This document shows positions 33,574-41,730 of a DNA stretch of 64,000 bases, in pieces. Numbering within the stretch: the stretch's first letter is position 1; the number at the start of each line of letters is the position of its first letter. A model generated the notes under the pieces. The model was given only the letters and a program-made list of their open reading frames with translations, searched no databases and was not told the DNA's origin. This DNA comes from Tractidigestivibacter scatoligenes. Its GTDB lineage: Bacteria > Actinomycetota > Coriobacteriia > Coriobacteriales > Atopobiaceae. The DNA is taken from the NCBI RefSeq assembly GCF_001494635.1, contig NZ_LOJF01000001.1, forward strand, positions 434,001 to 498,000. The letters are read 5' to 3'. The translations under genes were made by a program, and so were the position numbers.

Positions 33574-36363
33574 ATGGCAGACGAGAAGGACAAGCCGACA
33601 AAACCGACCAAGCCGGTAAAGCGTCCCAAGAAGGCGCTGTTTGTGATCATGTGCATCCTGTCGGTGCTCGTGGTTGCGGTGACACTTGTGGTGGGAGTTG
33701 TGGCGTCTCCGTACTTTGACCTTGTGACAACGTTTACAACGAAGCCGGATATGGCATCAACCGAGGTCCAGCAGGCAAGCCAGGCCACGCGCGATATCAC
33801 CGAGGAGGTGGAGGCGGAAGGCGTCACGCTGCTCAAGAACGAGAATGACGCCCTGCCGCTCGAGGGCGTGACCAAGGTGAACGTGTTTGGCTCGACCGCA
33901 GACAACAACTTCAGCTATGGCGGGACGGGCTCCGGATCTGGCGACACCAGCAAGAACGTGACCTTCTACCAGGGGCTTGAGGATGCGGGCCTCTCCGTGA
34001 ACCCCAACCTCAAGCAGTTCTACGATGAGAATGCCATCTCTGCCCAAGACATGGGCCTCGTTGGCACGGACTGGAACCTCTACGAGCTGCCGCAGTCCAG
34101 CTACACCCAGGACGTCATCGACGACGCCAAGGCGTACTCGGATACAGCGATCGTGGTTCTCACCCGCAAGGGCGGCGAAGGTTTTGACCTTCCCACGGAC
34201 ATGGCCGCCTATGAGGGCTCCGAGGCCGGCCGCAGCTACCTTGAGCTTTCGCCCAACGAGGAGGACCTTCTCGCCATGGTCGAGGGGAACTTTGACCGCG
34301 TAATCGTGGTGCTCAATAGTCCTAACGCTATGGAGCTTGGCTTTGTTGACGCCCCCCAGGTGGACGCGGCCCTGTGGGTGGGCACGCCTGGCGCTACGGG
34401 CTGCGAGGCCATTGGCAAGGTACTCACCGGTGCCGTGAACCCCAGCGGTCGCACCGTGGACACCTTCCCATACGATGTTGAGAGCGCCCCAAGTTACTAC
34501 AACTTTGGTGCACACGATTACTCAAATGTGCAGCACACCAACCAGTCCATGTTCGCTGGCTCTGGCGACGCGACTGCCGGCACGGAGAACGTCCACTTTG
34601 TGGACTACGTCGAGGGCATCTACGTGGGCTACCGCTACTACGAGACCGCCGCGGCAGATGGCTACATCGACTACGACGCAACGGTTCAGTACCCGTTTGG
34701 CTACGGCCTCTCGTATACCACCTTCGACGAGAAGATCGCGGACTTCTCGGACGACGGCACCACCATCACGATGACCGTCGACGTGACCAACACCGGTGAC
34801 GTTGCGGGCAAGGACGTTGTCGAGGCCTACTACAGCGCACCCTACACGCCCGGCGGCATCGAGAAGAGCGCCGTTGTTCTCGCCGGCTTTGACAAGACAA
34901 AACTGCTTGAGCCTGGGGAGACCCAGACGCTCAAGATCAGCTGGACGCACGAGGACATGGCCAGCTACGACTACACTGGCGTCAAGGCCAAGGGCGGCGC
35001 CTACGTCCTGGAGGCCGGCGACTACCAGGTGAGCCTGCGTCGCAACTCTCACGACGTGGTGGATACCCGTACGGTGACCATCGACCGTGACTACATCTAC
35101 AACGACGCCAACGACGGTGCCCGCTCCTCTGACGGCGTGGCTGCAACCAACCAGTTTGACGACGTGAGCTTTGACGGCGGCGTCACGTACCTCTCGCGTG
35201 CGGATTGGGCCGGCACCTTCCCCACGATGGCCCCTGCCGAGAAGGAGGCCCCTGCCGAAATCAAGGACGCGCTGGACAACCCCGCGCCAGTCGAGAACCC
35301 TGACGTCGACGACGTGACCTATGGCGCGAAGAACGGCCTTACCCTGGCCGACATGACCGGCCTGAGCTATGACGACCCCCAGTGGGACAAGCTCCTCGAC
35401 CAGATGACGCTTAACGAGCAGAAGATGCTCGTCTCCAACGGCGGCTGGATGACCTTCTCGGCCAAGAGCGTGGGCAAGCCCGCGATTGTCGAGTGCGACG
35501 GTCCCAATGGCGTGAACAACATCATGGCGAGCTACAACGGCACGCAGCTCACGGGCCAGAGCGTGCTTGGCTACACCTGGAACAAGGAGCTTGCGCAGCG
35601 CGTGGGCGAGCTGTTTGCCCAGGAGGCAACGGCGCTCAAGGTCGGCGGCCTGTACGCCCCCGGTGCCGACACGCACCGCTCGCCCTTTGGCGGCCGCAAC
35701 TACGAGTACGTGAGCGAGGACGGTCTGCTCACCGGCGAGATCGTTGCTGCCGAGGTCCGCGGCATCCAGTCGCAGGGCGTGTACTGCTACGTCAAGCACT
35801 TTGCCCTGAACGACCAGGAGACGCACCGCGGCGATGCCGGCGGCCTTGTGACCTGGGCAAACGAGCAGTCCATGCGCGAGATCTACCTGCGCCCGTTCGA
35901 GATTGCCGTGAAGGACGGCGGCACCATGGCGATAATGAGCTCCTACAACCGCCTGGGCACCACGCCCACTGCCGAGAGCCACGCGCTGCTCACCCAGGTG
36001 CTGAGGAACGAGTGGGGCTTCCGCGGGTCCGTCGTGACGGACTGCATACTGTCCGCTGATACTGTGAACATCAACCGCGGGCTGCGCGCGGGCAATGACC
36101 TCTACCTGGCGTTCATGCAGAACAATATGCTCACCAGCGACACGCTGGAAACGGCAGCCGGGCACCAGGCGCTGCGTAACGCTTGCCACAACATCTTCTA
36201 TACCGAGGCGAACTCCTCGAGCACGTTTACGGTGGGGATGTTTGGGCAGAGTCCGCTAATCACCGCGGTTGAGGTTGTGCTTGCGGCAATCATTGCCCTG
36301 CTGGGCACGTACTTCGTGCGTCGCCACATGAAGATGAAGCGCTGGCGCGCCCAGCAGCAGTAG
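33574..36363 (+). CDS. Membrane-anchored glycoside hydrolase family 3 protein with permuted domain order
   Basis: A 929-residue protein. A Lys/Pro/Thr-rich cytoplasmic tail precedes a membrane helix (about 24-47). Then come the GH3 C-terminal sandwich domain (VTLLKNENDALPL...GDTSKNVTFYQGL), a fibronectin-III-like domain (FGYGLSYTTF...TVDVTNTGDVAGKDVVEAYYSAP) and only then the catalytic TIM barrel. The barrel carries ECDGPNGVN, GRNYEYVSEDGLLTGE, KHFALNDQETHR and the nucleophile D823 in GSVVTDC. The order is the reverse of classical GH3. A second membrane helix (about 893-915) with a basic tail ends the chain, so both termini are probably cytoplasmic and the enzyme is outside. Activity is probably beta-glucosidase- or beta-xylosidase-like. 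The start ATG 33574 follows GGGGAGAG. Confidence 0.88.
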   Translation: MADEKDKPTKPTKPVKRPKKALFVIMCILSVLVVAVTLVVGVVASPYFDLVTTFTTKPDMASTEVQQASQATRDITEEVEAEGVTLLKNENDALPLEGVTKVNVFGSTADNNFSYGGTGSGSGDTSKNVTFYQGLEDAGLSVNPNLKQFYDENAISAQDMGLVGTDWNLYELPQSSYTQDVIDDAKAYSDTAIVVLTRKGGEGFDLPTDMAAYEGSEAGRSYLELSPNEEDLLAMVEGNFDRVIVVLNSPNAMELGFVDAPQVDAALWVGTPGATGCEAIGKVLTGAVNPSGRTVDTFPYDVESAPSYYNFGAHDYSNVQHTNQSMFAGSGDATAGTENVHFVDYVEGIYVGYRYYETAAADGYIDYDATVQYPFGYGLSYTTFDEKIADFSDDGTTITMTVDVTNTGDVAGKDVVEAYYSAPYTPGGIEKSAVVLAGFDKTKLLEPGETQTLKISWTHEDMASYDYTGVKAKGGAYVLEAGDYQVSLRRNSHDVVDTRTVTIDRDYIYNDANDGARSSDGVAATNQFDDVSFDGGVTYLSRADWAGTFPTMAPAEKEAPAEIKDALDNPAPVENPDVDDVTYGAKNGLTLADMTGLSYDDPQWDKLLDQMTLNEQKMLVSNGGWMTFSAKSVGKPAIVECDGPNGVNNIMASYNGTQLTGQSVLGYTWNKELAQRVGELFAQEATALKVGGLYAPGADTHRSPFGGRNYEYVSEDGLLTGEIVAAEVRGIQSQGVYCYVKHFALNDQETHRGDAGGLVTWANEQSMREIYLRPFEIAVKDGGTMAIMSSYNRLGTTPTAESHALLTQVLRNEWGFRGSVVTDCILSADTVNINRGLRAGNDLYLAFMQNNMLTSDTLETAAGHQALRNACHNIFYTEANSSSTFTVGMFGQSPLITAVEVVLAAIIALLGTYFVRRHMKMKRWRAQQQ

Positions 36364-36653
36364 CGCTGCCGAGAAGAACGTGGAGCCTAGGCCCCGGCGG
36401 CATCTTGTCGCCGGGGCCCTTTCGTGGCGCGGGGTCCGTCTCGCCCAGCTGAACTCGCCGACCGCCTGCGCGGGCCGTCCCCCGCCGCGTGTGCCGTCCC
36501 CCGCCGACTGCCCCGAGGGAAACCTGCGGCTTAGTAGAAGTCGCGAGCGGGGCCTGTCGAGAAGGACCGCAGGTAGATGGCCCGGCCCTTCTCGGCGCAC
36601 TGCTATTAACCCGCAGGTTTGGCCGGGGACGCCCCCAACGCCCCTTCGCGGGC
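36351..36653 (+). repeat. About 300-bp direct repeat, right copy, containing a terminator
   Basis: Near-identical to 30931-31256. Its first bases encode the last QQQ and stop of the glycoside hydrolase. The hairpin GGCCCCGGCG...CGCCGGGGCC (36390-36418, then CTTT) terminates that gene. Confidence 0.9.
36520..36620. repeat. 101-bp element with terminal inverted repeats, copy 2
   Basis: Same ends and orientation as the copy at 31123, carried inside the 300-bp repeat, so it was duplicated together with it. Confidence 0.8.
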
Positions 36654-36810
36654 TGCAACCTGTCTCGTGCCGCGGCCCGCTCCGATTCCCGAGCGGGGAA
36701 GCACCCTTCGCACCCACCGTCTACCGCGTCAAAAAGACCGTCTGCGAGAAAAGTGAACAGTTTGCCAAAGGCCCTTGAATTCCCTCTCGCACGTGCTTTA
36801 ATAAGGTCAA

Positions 36811-36836
36811 CCAAACAAAAAGTTTGGTAAGCAGAC
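36811..36836 (+). promoter_or_regulatory. Candidate purine-regulon operator, site E (best copy)
   Basis: CCAAACAAAAAGTTTGG is a perfect 17-bp palindrome followed by TAAGCAGAC. It lies 56 bases before ygeY. It matches the sites before ygeX and the two permeases. Confidence 0.7.
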
Positions 36837-36891
36837 TTATTGTTTATGGTGCTAAGTCAGCAAGAACGTTGCTCGATGCGAGGAGGACCCA

Positions 36892-38274
36892 ATGAAGGAA
36901 CTCGACTACGACAAGATCAAGGAAGCGGCGAAGGCCTACAACGCGGACATGACCGCGTTCCTGCGCGCCATGATCTCCCACCCCAGCGAGTCCTGCGAGG
37001 AGGGCGACGTTGTGGCCTGCATCAAGGCCGAGATGGAGAAGCTCGGCTTTGACGAGGTCAAGGTCGACGGTCTCGGCAACGTGATGGGCTTCATGGGCAC
37101 GGGCGACAAGATCATCGCCATCGACGGCCACATCGACACCGTGGGCATTGGCAACCGCGACAACTGGGACTTCGACCCTTACGAGGGCTTTGAGGACGAC
37201 CAGCTCATCGGAGGCCGTGGCGGCTCCGACCAGGAGGGCGGAGTTGCCTCCGCTACCTACGCGGCCAAGATGATGAAGGACATGGACCTCATCCCCGAGG
37301 GCTACAAGATCATGGTCGTGGGCACCGTCCAGGAAGAGGACTGCGACGGCATGTGCTGGCAGTACATCTACAACGTCGATGGCATCAAGCCCGAGTTCGT
37401 CATCTCCACCGAGCCCACCGATGGCGGCATCTACCGTGGTCACCGCGGCCGCATGGAGATCCGCGTCGACGTGAAGGGCGTCTCCTGCCACGGCTCCGCG
37501 CCCGAGCGCGGCGACAACGCCATCTACAAGATGGCCGACATCATCAACGACGTCCGCGCCCTCAACAACAACGGCTGCGACGAGTCCACCTCCATCAAGG
37601 GCCTCGTCAAGATGCTCGATCCCAAGTACAACCCCGAGCACTACGAGGACGCCCGCTTCCTGGGCCGCGGCACCTGCACCGTCTCCCAGATCTTCTACAC
37701 CAGCCCCTCGCGCTGCGCCGTGGCTGACTCCTGCGCCATCTCCATCGACCGCCGCATGACCGCCGGCGAGACCTACGAGTCCTGCCTCGAGGAGGTCCGC
37801 AACCTCCCCGCCGTCAAGAAGTACGGCGACGACGTGAAGGTCTCCATGTACATGTACGACCGTCCCAGCTGGACCGGCGAGGTCTACGAGACCGAGGCCT
37901 ACTTCCCCACGTGGATCAACAAGGAGAGCGCGCCGCACGTCAAGGCACTGGTCGACGCCCACAAGGCCCTCTTTGGCGACAAGCGCATCGGCTGCGAGAA
38001 GTCCATGGACAAGCGTGAGGGCAGGCCTCTGTGCGACAAGTGGACCTTCTCCACGAACTGCGTCTCCATCCAGGGCCGCTATGGCATCCCCTGCGTTGGC
38101 TTTGGCCCCGGCGCCGAGTCCCAGGCGCACGCGCCCAACGAGGTCACCTACAAGCAGGACCTCTCCACCTGCGCCGCGCTCTACGTTGCGGCCGTGAACC
38201 TCTACGACCCCAGCCAGGCCACCGGCGATGCCACCGAGTTCCGCGCCAGCCTCACCGGCAACGACATCAAGTAA
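36892..38274 (+). CDS. ygeY: M20-family metallohydrolase YgeY
   Basis: A 460-residue zinc hydrolase of the ArgE/DapE/M20 family. The metal and catalytic residues lie in IDGHIDTVG (about H82, D84), [20 protein letters not shown] (catalytic and metal Glu pair) and STEPTDG. YgeY is one of the conserved urate-degradation proteins and probably hydrolyses an amide or ureido intermediate that leads to diaminopropionate. It is first in an apparent run ygeY-ygeW-arcC-mocA fusion-hyuA-ridA. The start ATG 36892 follows GAGGAGGA, downstream of the best copy of the candidate operator. Confidence 0.92.
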   Translation: MKELDYDKIKEAAKAYNADMTAFLRAMISHPSESCEEGDVVACIKAEMEKLGFDEVKVDGLGNVMGFMGTGDKIIAIDGHIDTVGIGNRDNWDFDPYEGFEDDQLIGGRGGSDQEGGVASATYAAKMMKDMDLIPEGYKIMVVGTVQEEDCDGMCWQYIYNVDGIKPEFVISTEPTDGGIYRGHRGRMEIRVDVKGVSCHGSAPERGDNAIYKMADIINDVRALNNNGCDESTSIKGLVKMLDPKYNPEHYEDARFLGRGTCTVSQIFYTSPSRCAVADSCAISIDRRMTAGETYESCLEEVRNLPAVKKYGDDVKVSMYMYDRPSWTGEVYETEAYFPTWINKESAPHVKALVDAHKALFGDKRIGCEKSMDKREGRPLCDKWTFSTNCVSIQGRYGIPCVGFGPGAESQAHAPNEVTYKQDLSTCAALYVAAVNLYDPSQATGDATEFRASLTGNDIK

Positions 38275-38284
38275 TTAACTGCGT

Positions 38285-38313
38285 CCCGGTCGCGGCGCAC
38301 CGCTGCGACCGGG
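38285..38313 (+). other. Hairpin between ygeY and ygeW
   Basis: CCCGGTCGC and GCGACCGGG form a 9-bp stem with an 11-base loop. No T run follows, so it may adjust mRNA stability rather than terminate transcription. Confidence 0.5.
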
Positions 38314-38380
38314 TCCTCTGCACGTAGACCCAGCGGTCACCGGGAAGACCCAGTCACGCGTATCAAAGAAAGGGAAACGA

Positions 38381-39583
38381 ATGGACGCCACGTTCCAGAA
38401 CTACCTCGACCAGCTCGAGAAGCTCGACTACTCCAAGATGTACAACAGCGACTTCCTGCACACGTGGGACAAGACCACCGACGAGCTCCGCGCCCTCTAC
38501 CTGGTCGCCGATGCCCTTCGCAACCTGCGCGAGCGCAACATCTCCACGCGCATCTTCGACTCGGGCCTCGCGGTCTCCAACTTCCGCGACAACTCCACCC
38601 GCACGCGCTTCTCGTTTGCCTCCGGCACCAACATGCTGGGCCTGCAGCTCCAGGACCTCGACGAGTCCAAGTCGCAGATTGCCCACGGCGAGACCGTGCG
38701 CGAGACCGCCACGATGATCAGCTTCATGGCTGACGTCATCGGCATCCGCGACGACAAGTTCATCGGCGAGGGTGACGCGTACATGAAGGAGGTCGCGGAG
38801 TCCGTGGCGCAGTCCTACGCCGACGGCATCCTCGACCACCGTCCCACGCTCGTCTCGCTGCAGTCCGACTCCGATCACCCCACGCAGTCTTCGGCTGACC
38901 TGCTCTACCTCATCAACGAGTTTGGTGGTCTCGACAACCTCAAGGGCAAGAAGGTCGCCGTCACCTGGGCCTATAGCCCCTCCTACGGCAAGCCCCTCTC
39001 CTGCCCGCAGTCGCTCATCATGCTGCTCACCCGCTTTGGCATGAACGTCACCCTGGCTCACCCCGAGGGCTACGACCTCATGCCCGAGCTGGTCAAGCAG
39101 GCCGGCGTCTACGCTCAGGAGTCTGGCGCCACGTTCACCCAGGCCCACTCCATGGAGGAGGCCTTCGAGGGCGCTGACATCGTGATCCCCAAGAGCTGGG
39201 CTCCTTACGCGGCCATGGAGAAGCGCACCAAGCTCTACGCCGCCGGCGACTCCGAGGGTATCGACACCCTGGAGAAGGAGCTTCTTGCCCAGAACGCCAC
39301 CCACATGGACTGGCACTGCACGCCCGAGCTCATGACCAAGACCGCAAACGGGATGGACACCATCTACATGCACCCGCTGCCGGCCGACATCGAGGGCGTC
39401 TCCTGCGAGCACGGCGAGGTTGCCAACGAGGTCTTTGAGGCCCACCGCGATGGCCTGTACAAGGAGGCCAGCTACAAGCCGTACGCAGTGGCAGCCATGA
39501 TCTTCCTGCAGAAGGCCAAGGATCCTGTTGCCATGCTCAAGGAGCTCGAGCAGCGCGGCCGCAGCCGCTGGCTCGAGGCCTAA
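38381..39583 (+). CDS. ygeW: Knotted carbamoyltransferase YgeW
   Basis: A 400-residue member of the aspartate/ornithine carbamoyltransferase superfamily, YgeW branch. The carbamoyl-phosphate loop is STRTRFS (72-78). The second conserved site is HPLPADIEG, which differs from the HCLP of ornithine carbamoyltransferase as in YgeW. In purine breakdown it should run phosphorolytically, splitting a carbamoylated intermediate (a ureido acid such as carbamoyl-diaminopropionate has been proposed) to carbamoyl phosphate. The carbamate kinase encoded next then uses this to make ATP. The start is behind AAAGGGAAA. Confidence 0.92.
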   Translation: MDATFQNYLDQLEKLDYSKMYNSDFLHTWDKTTDELRALYLVADALRNLRERNISTRIFDSGLAVSNFRDNSTRTRFSFASGTNMLGLQLQDLDESKSQIAHGETVRETATMISFMADVIGIRDDKFIGEGDAYMKEVAESVAQSYADGILDHRPTLVSLQSDSDHPTQSSADLLYLINEFGGLDNLKGKKVAVTWAYSPSYGKPLSCPQSLIMLLTRFGMNVTLAHPEGYDLMPELVKQAGVYAQESGATFTQAHSMEEAFEGADIVIPKSWAPYAAMEKRTKLYAAGDSEGIDTLEKELLAQNATHMDWHCTPELMTKTANGMDTIYMHPLPADIEGVSCEHGEVANEVFEAHRDGLYKEASYKPYAVAAMIFLQKAKDPVAMLKELEQRGRSRWLEA

Positions 39584-39625
39584 AGCCGGGTATCGGGGCG
39601 ACTGGCGCAGTACCCACAAGGGAAC

Positions 39626-39681
39626 GCGCGGGCTGGTCGGGCCGAGCCGGTGAGCTCGGTTGGCCGGCCCGCGCTCTTTTT
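39626..39681 (+). terminator. Terminator or attenuator between ygeW and arcC
   Basis: GCGCGGGC...GCCCGCGC encloses a second helix GCCGAG...CTCGGT and is followed by TCTTTTT. It lies inside the run of purine genes, so it probably reduces rather than abolishes downstream transcription. Confidence 0.7.
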
Positions 39682-39718
39682 CACACGAACACGACTAGGG
39701 GAGAACGGAGAGGAACGC

Positions 39719-40660
39719 ATGGGCAAGAGAATCGTCGTCGCACTGGGCGGCAACGCGTTGGGGAAGAACCTGCCAGAGCAGATGGCGGCCGTGAAGCACA
39801 CGTCCAAGGCCATCGTCGACCTTATTGCCGAGGGCAACGAGGTTATCGTGGCGCACGGCAACGGACCGCAGGTGGGCATGATCCAGGAGGCCATGACCCA
39901 GCTCACACGCTCTGATCCCGAGAAGTACATCCCCTGCCCGCTTTCGGTCTGCGTTGCCATGAGCCAGGGCTACATTGGCTACGACCTCCAGAACGCCATC
40001 CGCGAGGAGCTGGCCAACCGCGACATCCACCACGGCGTGACCACGGTGCTCACTCAGGTCGAGGTCGACCCAAACGACCCTGCCTTCGAGCACCCCACCA
40101 AGCCTATTGGTGCCTTCATGACCAAGGAGGAGGCCGACCGTATGGTGGCCGAGCGCGGCTACACGGTGGTCGAGGACTCCGGCCGCGGCTGGCGCCGTGT
40201 GGTCGCAAGCCCCAAGCCCCAGGCCATCGTCGAGCTTGACACCATCCGCTCGCTGGTCGAGGCCGACCACGTGGTTATTGCTTGCGGTGGCGGCGGCATT
40301 CCCGTCTACCACACCGAGGGCCACCACCTGAAGGGCGCTGCTGCCGTCATCGACAAGGACTTTGCCGCAGCCCGCCTTGCCGAGCAGCTTGATGCCGACG
40401 CGCTTGTCATCCTCACGGCCGTCGAGAAGGTCGCCATCCACTTTGGCAAGCCCGACCAGACCGAGCTTGACGAGCTCACGCCCGAGACTGCCCAGCGCTA
40501 TATTGACGCGGGCGAGTTTGCGCCCGGCTCGATGCTGCCCAAGGTCCAGGCGGCGCTGCAGTTTGCACAGTCCGGCTCCGGACGTATGTCGCTCATCACC
40601 GAGCTCGACCGTGCGGCGGACGGTATTGCCGGCAAGACTGGTACCATCGTCCGTGGGTAG
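39719..40660 (+). CDS. arcC: Carbamate kinase
   Basis: A 313-residue amino acid kinase-fold enzyme that transfers phosphate from carbamoyl phosphate to ADP, giving ATP, CO2 and ammonia. It carries VALGGNALGK near the N-terminus, AHGNGPQVG, and CGGGGIPVY and DKD in the nucleotide site. It starts at ATG 39719 behind GGAGAGGAA, not at the upstream TTG-type start. It is the energy-conserving step of the purine pathway and is also found next to ygeW/hyuA in E. coli (yqeA). Confidence 0.93.
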   Translation: MGKRIVVALGGNALGKNLPEQMAAVKHTSKAIVDLIAEGNEVIVAHGNGPQVGMIQEAMTQLTRSDPEKYIPCPLSVCVAMSQGYIGYDLQNAIREELANRDIHHGVTTVLTQVEVDPNDPAFEHPTKPIGAFMTKEEADRMVAERGYTVVEDSGRGWRRVVASPKPQAIVELDTIRSLVEADHVVIACGGGGIPVYHTEGHHLKGAAAVIDKDFAAARLAEQLDADALVILTAVEKVAIHFGKPDQTELDELTPETAQRYIDAGEFAPGSMLPKVQAALQFAQSGSGRMSLITELDRAADGIAGKTGTIVRG

Positions 40661-40701
40661 CATGTAGACATCGCAACGGCAATGCGCACGAGGTGAGGGC
40701 C

Positions 40702-41718
40702 ATGGAACCACGGGTATTCTCGTTCCTCATTGATGAGGATGGCGGGCGCTTCTTTGGCCCGGGTCCCATGGCCCTGCTCGCTGGCGTTCGCGAGACGGGT
40801 AGTCTTTCTGCCTCCGCCAAGGCCATGGACATGAGTTACACCAAGGCCATGCGCATTCTGCATGATGCCGAGCGTGCCCTGGGATGCTCTCTTACCGTGC
40901 GCTCAATTGGTGGCGAAAAGGGCGGGAGCTCGAGCCTTACGCCCGAGGGGGAGGACTTCCTCCATCGCTACGAGGCGTGGCGACAAGGCGTTACCGCTGC
41001 GGCAAACGTGGGCTTCTCGGCAGCGTTTGCCGGCGTTGCTGGGGTGCCCAGGCTGGGCTGCGTGGTCATGGCAAACGGCGAGGCTACGCGCTTTGGCAGG
41101 CAAAAGCTCGTGGAGCCGCTGCGTGGCCGGGCGGTGGTCTCGCACACGCTTGACGCACTGGTGTCACCGCGCCTGGACGTGGTGGTCTCCACAAGGTGGA
41201 ATCGCGTCCGAGCTGTGTGCGAGGCCAGGCATGTGGCCTGCGCGGAGCCTGCGGGGGCGCTCCAGAGCCAGACCGTCCATGCAGGTGTCAAGGCGCTGGG
41301 CACGCGCGCGGGCTACCTCTTTGTGCAGGGCGACCAGCCGCTGCTCTCTGGCGCGAGTGTCGAGGCCCTGCTCGACGAGTTTGCCGCACATCCTGACTGC
41401 GTGGCGCGCCTCGCGTGGCAGGGCAAGCCAGGGAGCCCCGTGATCTTTCCGGGCTACCTGGCAGACGCACTTCTCGGCCTCGAGGGAGACGTGGGTGGAG
41501 GCGAGCTGCTGCGTAGGAATCCAGACCTTGCTGCTGCCACGCGGCTCGTCGAGGCGCGCTACCCGGCCGAGCTAGATGACATTGACACCCCATCCGACCT
41601 CGAGCGGGTTGCCAGCGAGCTGGTGGCTGTGCGCGAGGCCATAGAATCCGGGCAGGACATATGGCCCGCTGCGGGCGAGAAGGACAGCGCCCCCGGCGAG
41701 CTGGGCTCTTCTCTGTAA
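40702..41718 (+). CDS. ModE-like winged helix fused to MocA-type molybdenum cofactor nucleotidyltransferase
   Basis: This 338-residue fusion has two halves. Residues 1-95 form a LysR/ModE-type helix-turn-helix (GSLSASAKAMDMSYTKAMRILHDAERALG, then SSLTPEGEDFLHRYEAW), as in the DNA-binding half of the molybdate regulator ModE. From about 118 a MobA/MocA nucleotidyltransferase follows (VVMANGEATRFGRQKLVEPLRG, FVQGDQPLLS, GSPVIFPG, DIDTPSDLE). MocA adds CMP to molybdopterin to make the cofactor used by xanthine dehydrogenase-family enzymes. The fusion could let cofactor or molybdate status act on transcription, but there is no molybdate-binding domain. It starts at ATG 40702 behind GAGGTGA; a GTG three codons earlier is possible. 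In E. coli the counterpart ygfJ lacks the helix-turn-helix. Confidence 0.85.
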   Translation: MEPRVFSFLIDEDGGRFFGPGPMALLAGVRETGSLSASAKAMDMSYTKAMRILHDAERALGCSLTVRSIGGEKGGSSSLTPEGEDFLHRYEAWRQGVTAAANVGFSAAFAGVAGVPRLGCVVMANGEATRFGRQKLVEPLRGRAVVSHTLDALVSPRLDVVVSTRWNRVRAVCEARHVACAEPAGALQSQTVHAGVKALGTRAGYLFVQGDQPLLSGASVEALLDEFAAHPDCVARLAWQGKPGSPVIFPGYLADALLGLEGDVGGGELLRRNPDLAAATRLVEARYPAELDDIDTPSDLERVASELVAVREAIESGQDIWPAAGEKDSAPGELGSSL

Positions 41719-41730
41719 GGGGATGGTTGT

